A DNA stretch of 64,000 bases from Lutjanus erythropterus (taxonomy: Eukaryota > Chordata > Actinopteri > Lutjaniformes > Lutjanidae), in assembly GCA_020091685.1 (NCBI GenBank), contig CM034601.1, positions 16,979,320-17,043,319 on the forward strand, written 5' to 3'. Position numbers and translations under genes: made by a program. Shown here piece by piece: positions 12,610 through 25,548 of the stretch; position 1 is the first letter of the stretch, and every line of letters starts with the position of its first letter. The notes beneath the pieces are model-generated. The model was not told the origin of the DNA. It did not search any database and saw nothing but the letters and a program-made list of their open reading frames with translations.

Positions 12610-14559
12610 CCCAAAAAAAGCCCAAACACTTAATACCCTTATTAAAATCCTTCAAAGTTACAGGTCAACATAGTGAGAGCATCCATATTAAATTCCTTCA
12701 CAACATTCACTACATACATTATATGAGTCTGGACAGGCAAGCATGTAAACTGCAGTTTATGTAGGAGTCATGTTAATGTTGGTTAACTTTGCAAATCTCC
12801 ACTGGTTGCATCTGGCAGTTCTGGTGGCATTGCAGTAGGTGCTTCATCATCTGTTGCCTGGCAAGTATCTGCACACTGCTGAGTGCACTCTTCTGGTCTT
12901 TTATCTGAATCCCTCTAATTGGTAGTTTGTTATGCTCCTGCTCCTTTTTCCTGAGAAATATATTTTTATTAGTTAATATGAGATTATGTGCCCTGTTCAG
13001 TCCTTTTTTCCCAGCATGTTATCTGAGTTTTGGATTTGTTTAATTGCAAATGTATTTTTTACCTCTGCCCTCCCATGTGTCTTTCCCAGCATCCCTGCAT
13101 CACTGCTATAAATTACTTGCTTCCCCTCTTGTTATCTGCTCTTGTGAGGCTAATTTCTTCCTTGACCAGATGAGCTGTGCCTATTTTCAGTAAATGCTGT
13201 GTTAGCCTCACCTAAGCAAAATGTATGCAACACAGAGACATTAATAACTCCTCTCTGTCTCGCTCCCCTGCTCACCTTGCAAGGATAGGTCATTCGCAGA
13301 GATGATGGACAGGTGATCCGCGCCGGGCCGCCGTGACCTCTACAACCTTTTAGTGACCTTTCACGACCTTCTGACCAGCCGATTAGTGTCTACGCCGTCC
13401 CTCTCTGATTAGCCTGAAAATTGGAGCTATTTGGACGACCTTTTCAGCTGAAAGGTCCACTCCCTACTCACTCTTCATACACTTGTACTTCTTTTCCACT
13501 GCCTTCATTTGCAGCAGTGCTAAACCACACAGACACACACACACACACACAATCCAACACTCAACCTCAAGCAGCCCATCTCCCATCTCCCCTTTTTGCT
13601 TCTGAAGGGTAACATGATGAGGCTTATCGACCACCATGTTGTTAACCACAGCAAATTTGTAGTTGCGTTCTCCTACATTTCACTGTGTCCTCACTGTGGA
13701 CTCTACACCAAGTATGTTCTTCAATTACTCTTCAGTTCCTGTAGCTGCCTTCACTTCATGCAAACTCCTTCATTTGCTTTATTTCTTTGCATTTCAGTAT
13801 GTCGTTCCTTGTTTCTGTCATTTCCAACCCCACAATTGCAGTTGAATTATAAAACCAGTAATGCCAGAAAACCACAAAGAGGCAGTGAGTCATTTGGGGA
13901 GGCAAAGTGAGTCACTGGGGGGAAGGGGGGGGGTGTTGATTGATGAAAATGATATAAAGACAGGGTTGTCACACAACATTTTAAGACCACCAAGCAAGCT
14001 CACAATGCAACTTCCTCCTCTGCGGCCAATCGACTGCTCAGTTGGACTTACTTCCAGGTGGGAACAATGCCACAGCTGCGGATGGAAATGTTCAATAGAT
14101 TATATAAAGCGGTTACTATAGGCGAGATTGTAAACCGGCAGCAGTGCCTGCCCACACACTGCATTTATTCCTCTGAGACCAAACCCAAATGAAGGAGTTA
14201 TTTTATCTCCCCCAATCCATATCTTTCACTTGTCCTATCGTTTATCTTTCTCTCCCTGTTGTATTTTATCGCTGTCTATCTTGTTTTACAGGGTTTGGGG
14301 AAATGAGATACGGAGAGGGAGAGCGTGAGAGGGAGAGAGGAAGACAAAGATGTGTGTTTACTGTGGAGCTTCACAGCAATATGCATCTGTTGGTCCCTGT
14401 GGGACAGCCTTCACCTTGAGGTGTGCGGATACAGACAAACACGCTCCTGCTCTCGTACTGAAACATGCACAAGAGATGTAAGGGGTTGCAGAAGACAAAT
14501 GGGGGCACACAGATTGTAAACCTGAATCCTAAAGGCCAAGAAACACCAGTTTTTATTCT
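12610..14559. other. Non-coding; (AC)n at 13534-13551, G-run at 13917-13933
   Basis: No gene recognised. A GC-richer patch at 13260-13430 (CGCGCCGGGCCGCCGTGACC) lacks transposon ends and could be a regulatory element. The frames at 13421-14121 are low-complexity or short. Two G runs at 13917-13933 could in principle form a quadruplex. Confidence 0.4.
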
Positions 14560-14564
14560 GTTAA

Positions 14565-15021
14565 TGTTGCGTCTGACAAAGTGGAGGACCCAAATGCAGA
14601 CAATGGTAGGCAGCGGAGAGTAGTGCAAAAAGGTATATTTAATTCACACAAGGGTCAACAAAACTTACATGAAACGAGGCAGGTGAATCCCAAAAAACAG
14701 GCCAGGAGAAAAAACCCAAAAAATCCATAAACAAGACAACACTAGGGAACACTGGAAAGCACGGAGACCAGGACAAGCGAGCAAGTGAGAGAAACAATGA
14801 ACCGACAAAGGAAGAGGACAAGACACAGGATTAAATACACTAGGAAGGGGGAAGAAAACAAGACACAGGTGAGGGCAATCAGAGACAGGTGAAAACAATC
14901 AGTGATCACAAAGGGAGGGAACACAGACAAAGACAGGAAGTAAAACCAAAACACATGAGGGAGGAACAGAAACAATCAAAATAAAACAGGAAACAACCAA
15001 CAAGAATCCCAAACCATGACA
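14565..15021 (-). mobile_element. Solo LTR with 5-bp target duplication
   Basis: The 457-bp block begins TGTTGCGTCTGACA and ends CCATGACA, so it has TG...CA ends. GTTAA lies immediately outside both ends (14560-14564 and 15022-15026), a perfect 5-bp duplication as made by LTR retrotransposon integrase. It matches, in the opposite orientation, the element at 28041-28461. There is no internal gag-pol sequence, consistent with a solo LTR left by recombination. The transcription direction is inferred from the related copy, whose ATTAAA lies near its right end. Confidence 0.75.
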
Positions 15022-15199
15022 GTTAATTAACTCTGAGCTGCTTTTAAAGTGGATGTGATCAGTGTTTTTATATCTGTCAAGTGGCAGTGTGTACTGTTAA
15101 AGGGGTTGCTTGTTATGATGAGCCTGCAGAGAATTATCACCAGAATATGAAGCTCCCCTTGGATTATGGAGCTTGAGAATTAGTTTAAGCTATTTTTTG

Positions 15200-15850
15200 T
15201 CTGGCCCAGAACTGTTTTGGTTAACTCTCACTGCTCTCGCAGCATTGTTTTCAGCCACAGCAGGCAGCTTTTTTTAAATTAAAAACACCGTAAACCCCCA
15301 CTGTTCAAACTCAACACCAAACAGCAGACAGACCTGATTACCGACTAGCTGGGAAACATAGTGGAGCATTAAGCGACTAAAGAGCCAGATATTTCACTTA
15401 GGAGGTGGTGGAGACCAAAAACAGAGCTAAAAGAGAGTGAATATTGGACTCAAATTCATTGGATGGACGGAAATACAACTTCACTGAATGATAACGTTGC
15501 TCCACAACTTTTGGATGTGTAAATTAGTTTTACCAGTTTCACCATATTAACTTAAAGCAGGGATAGGCAGTTTATTTTTGGTGTCACTGAGAAAAAGTTC
15601 AACGATATCCTTTAAGCATAGTGAAATTCAAGTGGTCTGAGAGAGGAAATGTGAAAGGAGTCACTTTTACTGATGAACTTAACCAGTTTGGTTCACTCTC
15701 TCTGCTCTCATAATGTTGTTTTCAGCTGCAGCAGGCAGTTGTTTTTATTGAATAATTTTATTGAAAATTTGGCCAGAGAAACACCTCCGAATGAAAGATA
15801 ATGTTGCACCATAACTTCTGGATATGTAAATAAAGGTCAGCTTTAATGTG
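15200..15850. repeat. Dispersed repeat, family E, two tandem-like copies
   Basis: The phrase CTGCTCTCGCAGCATTGTTTTCAG at about 15231 recurs as CTGCTCTCATAATGTTGTTTTC at about 15702, and GATAACGTTGCTCCACAACTT recurs as GATAATGTTGCACCATAACTT. A third, inverted fragment is at 20590-20735. No termini were defined. Confidence 0.55.
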
Positions 15851-15854
15851 ACAT

Positions 15855-15960
15855 ACAGTATGCAATCAGATTCGGTCTCTGTATTTAACCCATCCTAATA
15901 TTAGGAGCAGTGGGCACCCGGTGTTCAGCGCCTGGGGTCCACCACCAACTTAAAATGTAA
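15855..15960. repeat. Dispersed repeat, family C fragment
   Basis: CTCTGTATTTAACCCATCCT and GGAGCAGTGGGCACCCGGTG are typical of the same fish repeat seen at 7965-8225. Confidence 0.5.
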
Positions 15961-18403
15961 TGATATGTAAATGTTATGTTGCAGGTTTATCTATACGGAC
16001 ACATTCAGGCAGGTGTTGTGGAGAAAATGCCAGCCATCTGACTCATTCTGAATGGAGGTAGTTCGTTTAGGCCACGACGGTGGGTCCACTGTAGATGATG
16101 GCAAAAGAGGAATGCAACCCAGTGTCATGCTGTGGTGGCCAATCAAGAACGAGTGATCAGACTGCTCCACAATCTGTTTGAAATATCACTGAAACCGGGC
16201 ACTATCCAGGCGGGGTACATGGACCAAATGATGATATTCTCACAGTTGTGTCCTCACTTGGTTTATTTCATGTACCCAGTTTCGACATCTGGGGTCTGGC
16301 TGCATATCAAGAAGCTTTTGGTTTGTAGCCCTTTTTTTCAGGGAGAGAGTGCACAGCAGTAGTCTAGCAAGGCAGAGACTGAATGAGGAGAGGGAGCATG
16401 AGTCGTGAGAAACCTCCTACATCGCTGCACAACTCTGCACTAAATGCCTGAATTGATCTGAATACAGTATTTAGTTTTACAAAGTCAACTGATGTAAAGG
16501 TGCAAATGTAAAGGATAGATAGATGCCTTTCTCTGCCACCAATAATAATTAACATAAAATATTTTATTTTCCAAAGCTTCCCCACCTGATTCAGTAATTG
16601 GATCTTATTCTAAGTGAATATACCATAATTTAAAGGATAAATGTGTCTTTATAAATGGGTCGTACAATATATAGTTTTATTTATTTAAAAGTCAAGTAAT
16701 ACAGGAAGTTACTTTTTTTAAAATGTCACTAAAACAGAAGTAAATTCTTAATTCATAGGGGACTATTTTCAGCTGTGAATTACTACACACTCTGCACTTA
16801 TGAGCATTCTGACAGCAGGATGATGTGCTGGATTGACTCAAAACAAACTACACAGCTCATGTTCGTTGTAATGAAGGAACTAACTGCTACAGTGTGAAAT
16901 ACTGATATGTTGGTAATAGTTTATGGACAAAAATGGAGGTCTGTTCCACAGAAGAATAAGCTTTATTGGGCTTTGGCTGACAATAATCATTAGTGGGGTA
17001 TTATCATAGTTGCCTTGGGATTTGTTGACAATAAGAACAATTAGAGTATTACCAGTCTTTTCAATATATTTATTAAGAGGATTTTATAAAAGACTCCTTT
17101 TATTAAAATGATCATATCTTATGTGGATCCATGTGTGAAAATTGTCATGTGCATTGTGGCGAGCTCATGCAGATTTTAAGTCGATACTTTTGAGTTTTTG
17201 TTTGTAATATCACCACCCGTCCTCTTTTATGTGGACATGTTGTCTACATTTCTTCCAGCCTCTCTGCAGCACTTGGTAAAAACACTGCTTGCAGGGCAAA
17301 AGTGTCACCATTAAAGAGGAAGCTGGAAAAGGACTGCTGGACGGCGCAATTATCTTACTGATATGAAAACTGCAAGAAAACATTTGCAAGCTGAGTACAT
17401 CACCCACCACAGAGTGCAGCGTTTTCTTTGCCAAGCGACCATTCGGCACCTCACTGCTCCACACATTTATTCTGCTCATAAACAGCAAAATATCACAGAC
17501 CAGAGCAAACAACTATAATTCACATAACTCCCATCTCCCTCCAGTAATTAGCCTCCCCCAACATTTCCTCCTCTGCAAGTACTTAATATTTCCAGAATGC
17601 AGTGCTGTCTCACAAATTGTTTTAAATAGCGCATCCCATCTTTAACATTTAGCATTTTCAAATGTCGTTTTCAAACTTCCTACATAATAAGATAATAGTT
17701 TTCACTCAAACATTTTAGCAATAATAAGCTTCATAAGCTTCATGAATAATTCAGACGCAGAGTATAAATAATGTTTAATTGAATACCACAGGGAATTCAC
17801 AAGCCAACAATACCAGACAAAACACATAATAACCTCTCTGTTTTCATTGTACATGCTTTTGCTGTTTGTTAAGATTTTTTCAGTAAAAAAAAAATCAGTT
17901 TGGGTTTTAGCTGAACAACCTAATGAACTTATGAACTGCTGCTTTTGATAAACAGTAATATACAGGCTTTTCTTTTAAATAAAGACAATAATTAAACTAA
18001 AACGTATTCCCACAGTGGCATAAAATGTCTTGGTTGTGCACCAAACATGTTTGGTAGAAGAACTAGCAAATCAAATTTACATATTACCTTGTGGATCCTC
18101 CCCTGCTCTTTTTGGTGCATTAAGCAGTGCTTTGTTCCAGCTTTGATCCTCATTTTTGTTTTTGTTGGGGGATCTTTGAGAGGATGCACAAGCTAACATG
18201 GAGCTATTTATGAGAGAGATCTGAAACAGTAAACACAGAGAGAGAAAGTTTTCTTTTTCAGCCAAAAAGCAAATAAGCATTTTTCCTAAAATGTCTCGGC
18301 CATCTTATTGAACTTGATCATATCTTTGGTTACTATGAGCACACTGTCACTCTGACCCATGTCATTATAAGGACATCAATATCATGTATGAAAATGGTAA
18401 CAA
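15961..18403. other. Non-coding, nothing recognised
   Basis: About 2.4 kb without transposon ends. The segment 17210-17700 is free of repeats I recognise, has TAATTA and mixed-composition text, and its minus-strand frame (17210-17512) shows no domain. It is a candidate conserved non-coding stretch only. Confidence 0.4.
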
Positions 18404-19245
18404 TTATTTGAAGGGTTGTGCATAAATCTGTCATTACATTGTCATAACTATGTCATGACACTTGCTATGAACATAGACTTATTATGAATAACTGTTTTTA
18501 ATGTAGAGGCTCAAAGTTGTTTGTTCTTCGTCATGACAACTTGACATTAATCAAGCCAACCACCTCTTTGTTATGACAACTTGACATTATCAAACTCAAA
18601 GCTACTATTCAGCTTTGCGTTTTAACATTACACTTAACTGTCATATGTGGTCAGTCTTGACACTGGCTGTCATGACACCGTTGTAAGTGTGACATGAAAA
18701 TGTTCTTTGACCCCAATCAGAATGAACAATCTTGCTTCTTCTCATCTCTGTTGAGAGTTGCACATGTGAAGTACTGATCGCTATTTCCCCTGCCATGCTG
18801 GCATCATCAGTATCAAGCTGAGTCTGGCCAAACCAGGACAGAACACTGAGACCAACAGTGGCCAGTTTGATGACAGGAAATACAGTACTGAGGTGGTTTT
18901 CTTGCTGGGTTTGGCTCCTGGCATCCCAGGACTCAGTCAACTGAATAGGCGGCTATCTCCACGGTTAACCATGCTAACTAGCTAACACCAGCTACAGCTA
19001 CAGCAGACAGTGGTTAGGCTACTTAAGCAACAAGTAAACAAGCTATAGCAGCTGTAAGCTATAGCAGCTTGGTTCAGTACTCTTATCAAATTTGCCTTAT
19101 AACATTTAATGACATCTTTTTAATTTAATTAAATTTTATTTAATGACAGTCAAAAAAAAAATCAAAAAGACCCCTTCATGTGTTCAGGTGTCATGACATG
19201 ATTATGACAGTGTAATAACAGTCTTATACACACCCCTTCAAATAA
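18404..19245. mobile_element. Long-TIR MITE flanked by TA
   Basis: The left end TATTTGAAGGG and right end CCCTTCAAATA are exact inverted copies, and similarity continues inward (CTGTCATTACATTGTCAT versus ATGACAGTGTAATAACAG read inverted). A TA dinucleotide at each end fits a Tc1/mariner-type target. The interior is rich in TCATGACA motifs; the 99-codon minus-strand frame at 18641-18940 has no transposase motif. Confidence 0.6.
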
Positions 19246-20589
19246 AGTAGAGACAGACATTAGAAGTTTGCTGAGCGAAAGCTGACTTGATAAAGAGGGA
19301 AAAAAAAGAAAAGTAATTTAAGTATTTTAGCAAAAAGACTAAGATTTCTGTCAGTGAATCAATAAGTGAAAAGATTATATTGAATATGTTTAAAGAAAGA
19401 GAGAGTGACAGTGAGATGCACAGTGATGAGAGAAGAGTGGAGACTATATATCAGGAGTAATTAGATGAGAGGAGTGCTGAGTGAGCTAAAAAGGGGCTGT
19501 CTTTAGCCTTCTCTTTTGTCACTTGTATTGACCCAGTAGCACAGGCACCAGATCTGTATCACATTTAATGTAATCAACACTGTGTTTTCTGTCCAGAGTG
19601 CACTGTGAATACAGATAGATACCAAAAGTACTCCTGGTAGAGTCCAGAGATGGTGGAGAGTAGCGGTTAAAACCTCCAGCACTGAAACTACACAAGCCCC
19701 TCCTGGCCGAGGAGCAAGTTCTTACTGTTCCCTGTCCTCGCTGACATCCTGTACTTTTTCTCCTTTCTGTCTTAAAATGAACTTCATTGTCTCTCGTGAT
19801 AGAATAAAATCAGGCAATTCTAGTTCACTCAGACCAGGGGAAGAGTCTGAGGGGAACATTGGTTGTCACAAATTCAAACTTTTGACTCATGACTTTCTGT
19901 TGTTGGACTCTGAGTTCAAAAAGATGTAAGAGCTGGTTTTAAGTCTTTCAGGCAAGTCCAAAACAAGCCACAAGTCCTATAAGCAAATAATAAGCATGCT
20001 TATTTTTCTGGAACTTCACTAGGATCCCACCCTAAAGAAAAAGCTGCAATAGCACAATAAAAATACTGATACCAGTACAATTTCTGTTTTGAAAATTTTG
20101 GCTAAGTAAAGAATCATCGTCAGCAGCAGGAAACGGTATAAAAAAAATCTCATCATACATTCAATAGTATTATGTGTATTATGTTGCTTGTTTGTAATAA
20201 TAAATGTGGAGGTATGCTTTTAGTGTTGCTTGCTGAGGTTTACCTACTACTTTGTGTAATTCTTAGTAGTTTAATCTATGACTAATTATAGATGTTACTT
20301 TGTTTTTGATCATGTTTTGTGTTCAATCTGAATCTGTAAAGCAGCTACTATCTAAATCTCACGCATAAATATATTAGAGTATGTAGAAATATAAAGTAGC
20401 AAAAAAACCAGTCTTTTTTCAGCTGTGTGGGGACAGCAGCAAATTGACTATTTTTTTTCTCACCTCGTGAAGGTGTTATGGCAAAATGTGTTAGCATACA
20501 GTGGTTAAATACACATCCAGCAAACGCAGAGTAACATGAGCATTCAACTGGATTCATGTTTCTGGCCAAATGGCTGTAAGTCCAATATT
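19246..20589. other. Non-coding, nothing recognised
   Basis: Mixed AT-rich sequence. Text around 20200-20310 resembles the interior of the CAGTGGTGG repeat family whose right ends occur at 34893 and 37141, but no terminus is present. Confidence 0.35.
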
Positions 20590-20735
20590 CACTCCTCTTT
20601 TGGCTCGGTTTTAGTCTGTACTAAATTCCCGAGGGAAATATCTGGCTCTGTGGCTGCTAGATGTGCCACTATGTTCACCAGCTAGTCACTAGCTTTGTCT
20701 GTCTGCTGTTTGGTGCTTAGCGCGCAGAGTACAGT
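20590..20735 (-). repeat. Dispersed repeat, family E, inverted fragment
   Basis: Reverse complement matches 15300-15420, for example AATATCTGGCTCT and TCTGTCTGCTGTTTGGTG. Confidence 0.55.
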
Positions 20736-21050
20736 ACTGTGGGTGGATACAGTAGGTTTTTTTGTTTGTTTGTTTGTTTTGCTAAGAGCATCTGATTCCT
20801 CCAGCTGGAAATAATAAAAACTGTGAAACCAAAACAATAAGCTGCAAGACACAAACCTCTTTCATAGACCTGAGAGGAGCTGCAGAGTTGGATGCTAAAT
20901 GTGGGTTCATCACAGCAAGCAATTCCTTTCACTTTACACATAGTCATTGTCTTAGTTGTTAATATAAAAATATTAACACAGATTTAAGAACCAGACAAAT
21001 CTCAGTCTAGCATCATGACATGAAACAGTGGGTTTTTTGGTTGAAAAATG
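20736..21050. other. Non-coding; (TTTG)n at 20761-20780
   Basis: A short TTTG tetranucleotide run, otherwise nothing recognised. Confidence 0.5.
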
Positions 21051-21054
21051 ATCA

Positions 21055-21150
21055 GTCCATTGTTAAGATGTGTGCTGGAGCGAAGGATGAGTAATAACAG
21101 CAATGGTGGCCGCTACAGACAAGACAGATGCTGCTATTGCAGGCCTGCTT
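21055..21150 (+). repeat. Dispersed repeat, family F fragment
   Basis: GAGTAATAACAGCAATGGTGG with ACAGATGCTGCTATTG parallels 32757-32805 (GAGTATTAACAACAATGGC, AGACGCTGCTGTTG). Confidence 0.45.
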
Positions 21151-22151
21151 TTACAAGGGTGCAAAAGCATGCATTGCACCGTCACCTTAATAATTTGCAA
21201 GCTCAGCTGAAAATTGAAAAATAAATGCCAAGTGCAAGGTAGTGGGTCACGCCTCTGTGGTGTCTGCAGCTGTCCATGTATGTGTCCATTTGGGAGTAAT
21301 CAGGGTGCACATACTGTGTTTCTCCATGAGCACCTTCTATTTTGGCTCCTGTATGTGCAGCAGCACAACCTGCCAAAGGTCTGGGTGCAGGTCAGTATAG
21401 ATCAGCAGGTGTTGTGATAATAAAAATACTCTCTCAGCCAGTCACATCACACGTCTCATAGCTCTGAAACAGCTGTGCCAATCACAATTACATTAAATGA
21501 TGACAGTGCAGTAAATGGAAAGCTTTACCTCAGGAGATGCCTGGATGGTTCAGAGTGTTACGACATGAACGCACATCACAAATCTGCACCCAAAGACAGA
21601 TGGAGTATAATTTTATATCAGGTAGTTCTAAATATAGAAATACAAAGATAGAGGAGCTGATTTGGTGATGATTCATCAGACATCAGACCAACGATGTTTT
21701 AGCAAAAAGTCTAATAGCTTTTGCACTTGAATGTGTTTCAAGGATAAAACATGAATTACTTTTTTCTATGGGCCCTGGTAACATACATCTCCTTCATTAA
21801 AAAGCAAGATGTCAGGTCAAAGCCAACACTCTGATGAGTGTAGAGGTCTGTATGGTTATAATGAAGCACAGCCTGGTGTCGTTGATTTAATGAAGATAAA
21901 CACAATGAACTGTCATTGTGCAACAACACTGCACCATTCTGACTCATAAAGCAAACTTTTGCTTAACACTGTATTTAATCTGTTTCTGAGGGACCACACT
22001 CGTACCCATAATACCTACTTTTTTAGATGTACTCCCAGTCATTTTGTTCAGGAACCAGGCCTGTGCTATCAAGGTTGTTCCAGGTTACTCAACATTGTAG
22101 CTCTACTCACGAAACCTGTTTTGTGGACTCAAAAAATAAACCCGACCTTCT
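21151..22151. other. Non-coding, nothing recognised
   Basis: No supported gene or mobile element. Frames at 21214-21417, 21756-21947 and 21959-22168 are short and featureless. Confidence 0.4.
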
Positions 22152-22213
22152 ATCAGCATGAGGTTTAATAGATAATGACTAAAATTTCATTTTTGGGTGA
22201 ATTATCCCTTTAA
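22152..22213 (-). repeat. Terminal fragment of a common teleost repeat
   Basis: Read on the minus strand it begins TTTAAAGGGATAATTCACCC and continues AAAAATGAAATTTTAGTC, a start I recall from a very common fish DNA-transposon-like repeat. Only this end is present. Confidence 0.45.
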
Positions 22214-23431
22214 ATGGCAACCTAAAACAAGAAGCGTGGGATAAAACCAGCATATAATATGGATTAAGATATTTTAAATGCATGATAGCAGATCCTGGAT
22301 GCCTAGTAGTCAATGACATGACATTCCTCTTTCTCCAAAGGTACTTGTACTCGCACATATCCCACATCACTACTGCCTACTGCACTCCACCTCTTCTGAT
22401 AAAATGTTATTGTACTAATTAATGATAATCATTGACAACACTGGCCAGCTCCCACATCTTTCATGAATTCCAGCAGCTTATCAATATCAACACCTACTTT
22501 GTAGCCAAACCAAGACAGCTATGTCAGCTAATTCTTCAATGTGACTGGAAGCCAATGCAGGTGAATTACAATGTTACAGAAATGTGTTGCCTATACCAAT
22601 AAATACAGGAGAAGCTTAATTTTTGTAGCTGAAAGCTCATATTTCCTCTATGTGGCTATAATTTACTCCTGTCTCTTCTTTCTATTCCTCTCTGCCTGTC
22701 TCACCCTGTCTCAATATGTTTCTGCGCTGCTGGATAAAGTGAAAATTATTCATGAAATCCAAGTCAGCAACATCTCTATTGTATGCAGTCATATAATGCA
22801 TGGCCACTCCAAACTTTCTTGCAGCAGCAGCTCGGGACTCTCGCAGCAACAGAATACAATACAGAAAATACTGTTGAACAATACAGCGAGCATTCCTGTT
22901 TTCTAGAGCCAAGACGCTTCAGAAAACACTTGAGAAAACATTCCTCCCACCGCAGGAACCCGAGATCATACAAATAATGTCACTGACAATCTACCTCCTC
23001 AAATGAATAAAATATATCAAGGCTTCTCACTTGTTTCCGAAGAGAATCAGCACATCTGATGGAATATTGAAAGCTGCAGGCTTCGTCTTGCACGTGCATG
23101 TTTCAACATTTGGGAGTCAATCAGTCGGTCAGCAGGGACATTTAGTCTTCATGGCCAGTGTTTTTGGCAGTCTTGCAAAAAAGGATGAGAAAATAAAAAC
23201 ATGAAACGACTAAAAGTAAAGTAAACACACTCAGGGGTAATAGAAATGTTGAGGGTGATCGGGTGTTAGAGACGCTGGCTGGTTACTGAGGTTGTCCTGG
23301 AATTATTTAAATTTAATTTTACAGTAATGTATAATTAAGTCACTACGTATATAAGTTATTAATAATTTTGCAGTAACCATGGCAGTTGTGACGTCCTCTC
23401 TCTCGGTTGAAGGCATTCAAGTACTCTTCAG
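22214..23431. other. Non-coding, nothing recognised
   Basis: Frames at 22571-22977 overlap on both strands and have no domain. No transposon termini seen. Confidence 0.4.
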
Positions 23432-23560
23432 TTAAAGGTAAAGTGTGCAAGATTTACTTATTGGCAGAATATAACAGAAATCTAATATAATATTCATACA
23501 TATATTTTCATTAGTGTATAATCACCAGAAAATAAAAATTGTGGTGTTTCTGTTTTCAGG
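23432..23560 (+). mobile_element. TTAA MITE family A, left-end fragment
   Basis: TTAA at 23432-23435 is followed by AGGTAAAGTGTGCAAGATTT and TATTGGCAGAATATAAC, paralleling 6528-6620. The right end is not contiguous. Confidence 0.55.
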
Positions 23561-23689
23561 TGGCATTTGTCCGCCTCGTCGCACCCTACTGTGTTGTGAT
23601 TGGCTGGTTCTCGTCGCCTGGCGCTAGCTGTGAGTGCAAGTCTCACCTGACTGTGCTGTGAACATAGGTGTAGATCTTGGCATTTGGGA

Positions 23690-23880
23690 AAAGATTAGAA
23701 AAGAGTTTGTAGTAGATGAGTGGGTCAGCCACAGGACTTAAACCCAAGAGACTGGGGTTTATGTCCTGTGTGAAGCTAAATGTCACTGTTAACTTTTTCT
23801 GATCTTTTTGGGAAATATTTTCAGTTTTCGGTTAGGGTTAGGGTTTGGTTAGCTTTAGGATGAGTGACCTCATTTATTAG
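23690..23880. repeat. Dispersed repeat, family G
   Basis: GACTGGGGTTTATGTCCTGTG with GGTCAGCCACAGGACTTAAA resembles a repeat also suggested at 33300-33560 and 38641-38960 (ACCGGGGTTCATGTTCCTGG). It includes a short TTAGGGTTAGGG run. Class unknown. Confidence 0.4.
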
Positions 23881-23913
23881 ATGGACTTATCATCATTTTT
23901 ATCTTAATACGAC

Positions 23914-24667
23914 TTAAAGGACCAGTGTGTAATAATTACAGGAATTTATGTGCATAAATGAGCTATATTATATATAAGTATGTTATTTATTATTATCAAT
24001 CAATGTAAACTCATAATCTATATGTTCCCATCACTTTAAAAATAGCCATTTATAGTTACATACTGTCGGGTCGACTTACGGAGATCATCATCCTGCGCCG
24101 TCTACGGCAGCGCAGAGCGGACAAACTGCACTAACAGTGAGTCTTGGGAAGCCCATGGTGACCTTACGTAGACGCCGCATCGTAAACACGGAAGTAGACG
24201 GGGAGGATAGATGCGGGTGATTGCTGGCAGACCATTTGCGATGTGAACCTTGACTGGCACAGTTTTGACAAATGGAGGATCATACATACACTGTACCAGA
24301 ACAAAAAGCAGCGGACAGTGAATCCCCGTCATCCAAGAAGGGGAGACGCGAAGAAAGTAAACGCAAGCATGACAGGAAACGGCAAAAACACGAATCAACA
24401 TCGGCATAGCGTTTACACGATGGAAATCGCTGATGGAGGACAAACGTTTTCACAGTGGCGCCGAGGTTGCCTGTTTTCTGCTGGACAGGTAATTCATCCT
24501 ACACACATAATTGTAGTTTGTTGTGAGATAGCTTTCGCTCGCCTTTTTGTCCGCTGACGGCCACCGTACTCTTGGTGAGAGAGGGGCGGTGTTGGGGTAA
24601 ATCCTCTTAGTTGCAATCTAAGGTTTGAACGCTAGATGCCACTGGAAACCACACACTTCTCCTTTAA
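23914..24667. mobile_element. TTAA-flanked MITE (754 bp)
   Basis: TTAA occurs at both ends (23914-23917, 24664-24667). Inside are AGGACCAGTGTGT and ACACACTTCTCCT, a 13-base inverted repeat with two mismatches. The interior is GC- and CpG-richer than surroundings and carries a 104-codon frame at 24243-24557 without transposase motifs. It shares ends with family A but has a different interior. Confidence 0.7.
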
Positions 24668-25345
24668 GCAGAAAACCATGTATAAATAGTTATTTATAAA
24701 ACCTTACTTTGACTTGGAAATTATATCTCTGAGCAAAATCTACACTTGAGTGATTTCCTGCTGGTTATGTCAGGGTGTTGCAGCCTGTGGTGAAGTTTTC
24801 ATCAGCTTCATAAACAATGTTATGAGAATTATCAATTAAAAGTGCGAGGAATTGATATTGACACACTCCCAGGCCTTATGTTTGTCTTTGTCAACCTACG
24901 TGTCTGGCTTCAATCTCACCTACCGTTGCTGTGATCTCGACTCCCAGTTTGCTTTTCAGTTTTGGTTCATGGTTGTTCGTGATTATACCCTCATCAGTGC
25001 TGCATTATACAAGGGATAAAAGCTGACTGTTAAGCAATTTGAAGTTAATTTGTGATTTATAGATCACAGGTGCTTAGGTTGCAGATTTTCCTCTCAGAAC
25101 CTGCTAACACAAAGCCCAGTGTCTTTTGTAAAATTAATTGGAGCACATCATCAAAAATTATAAGCTTCTGTACAAATCTAAGAACATTTTTCATAAATGA
25201 GGTCCAAGATCATGGTTTGAGTTAAGATAAATCTTTTCACAGCATTGGAAAGCCTTTCTAGCAATTACAAAGACCCTCGAAGCAACGAATACTAGCCAAT
25301 CACAGCAACCTAGAGACGGTCTAGGCAGAACAGTCATGGCGGTAA
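24668..25345. other. Non-coding, nothing recognised
   Basis: AT-rich, no supported features. Confidence 0.4.
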
Positions 25346-25548
25346 AAAAAAAAAAATTACGTTAGAGGGTGCCGATCCTTTTCCACTGAGGCCGCCATGT
25401 TGAACCACCATGTTTCTACAGTAGCCCAAAACCTCTCGTGTTTTTTGCAAGTTTCACAGAAAGCATAGTTTGTCCTACACACTTGGAAGGGGAGTACAAG
25501 GGGAACTAGATGCCACTAAATCCTACGTACTTGTCTTTTACAGTTTAA
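25346..25548 (+). mobile_element. TTAA MITE family A, right-end fragment
   Basis: Shares CGCCATGTTGAACCACCATG and TTTCTACAGTAGCCC with 6701-6740, then GATGCCACTAAATCCTACG and a terminal TTAA at 25545-25548. The left half is missing. Confidence 0.55.

Noticed and set aside
13917..13933. G-quadruplex
   Set aside because: Only two G runs; it could fold only by splitting them, so it is noted as a G-run and nothing more.
23828..23850. Interstitial telomere repeat
   Set aside because: Only about two TTAGGG units occur, inside a dispersed repeat; too short to mean a telomere fusion.
24243..24557. 104-codon plus-strand frame as a gene
   Set aside because: It lies wholly inside a TTAA-flanked MITE and shows no domain; reported only as part of that element.
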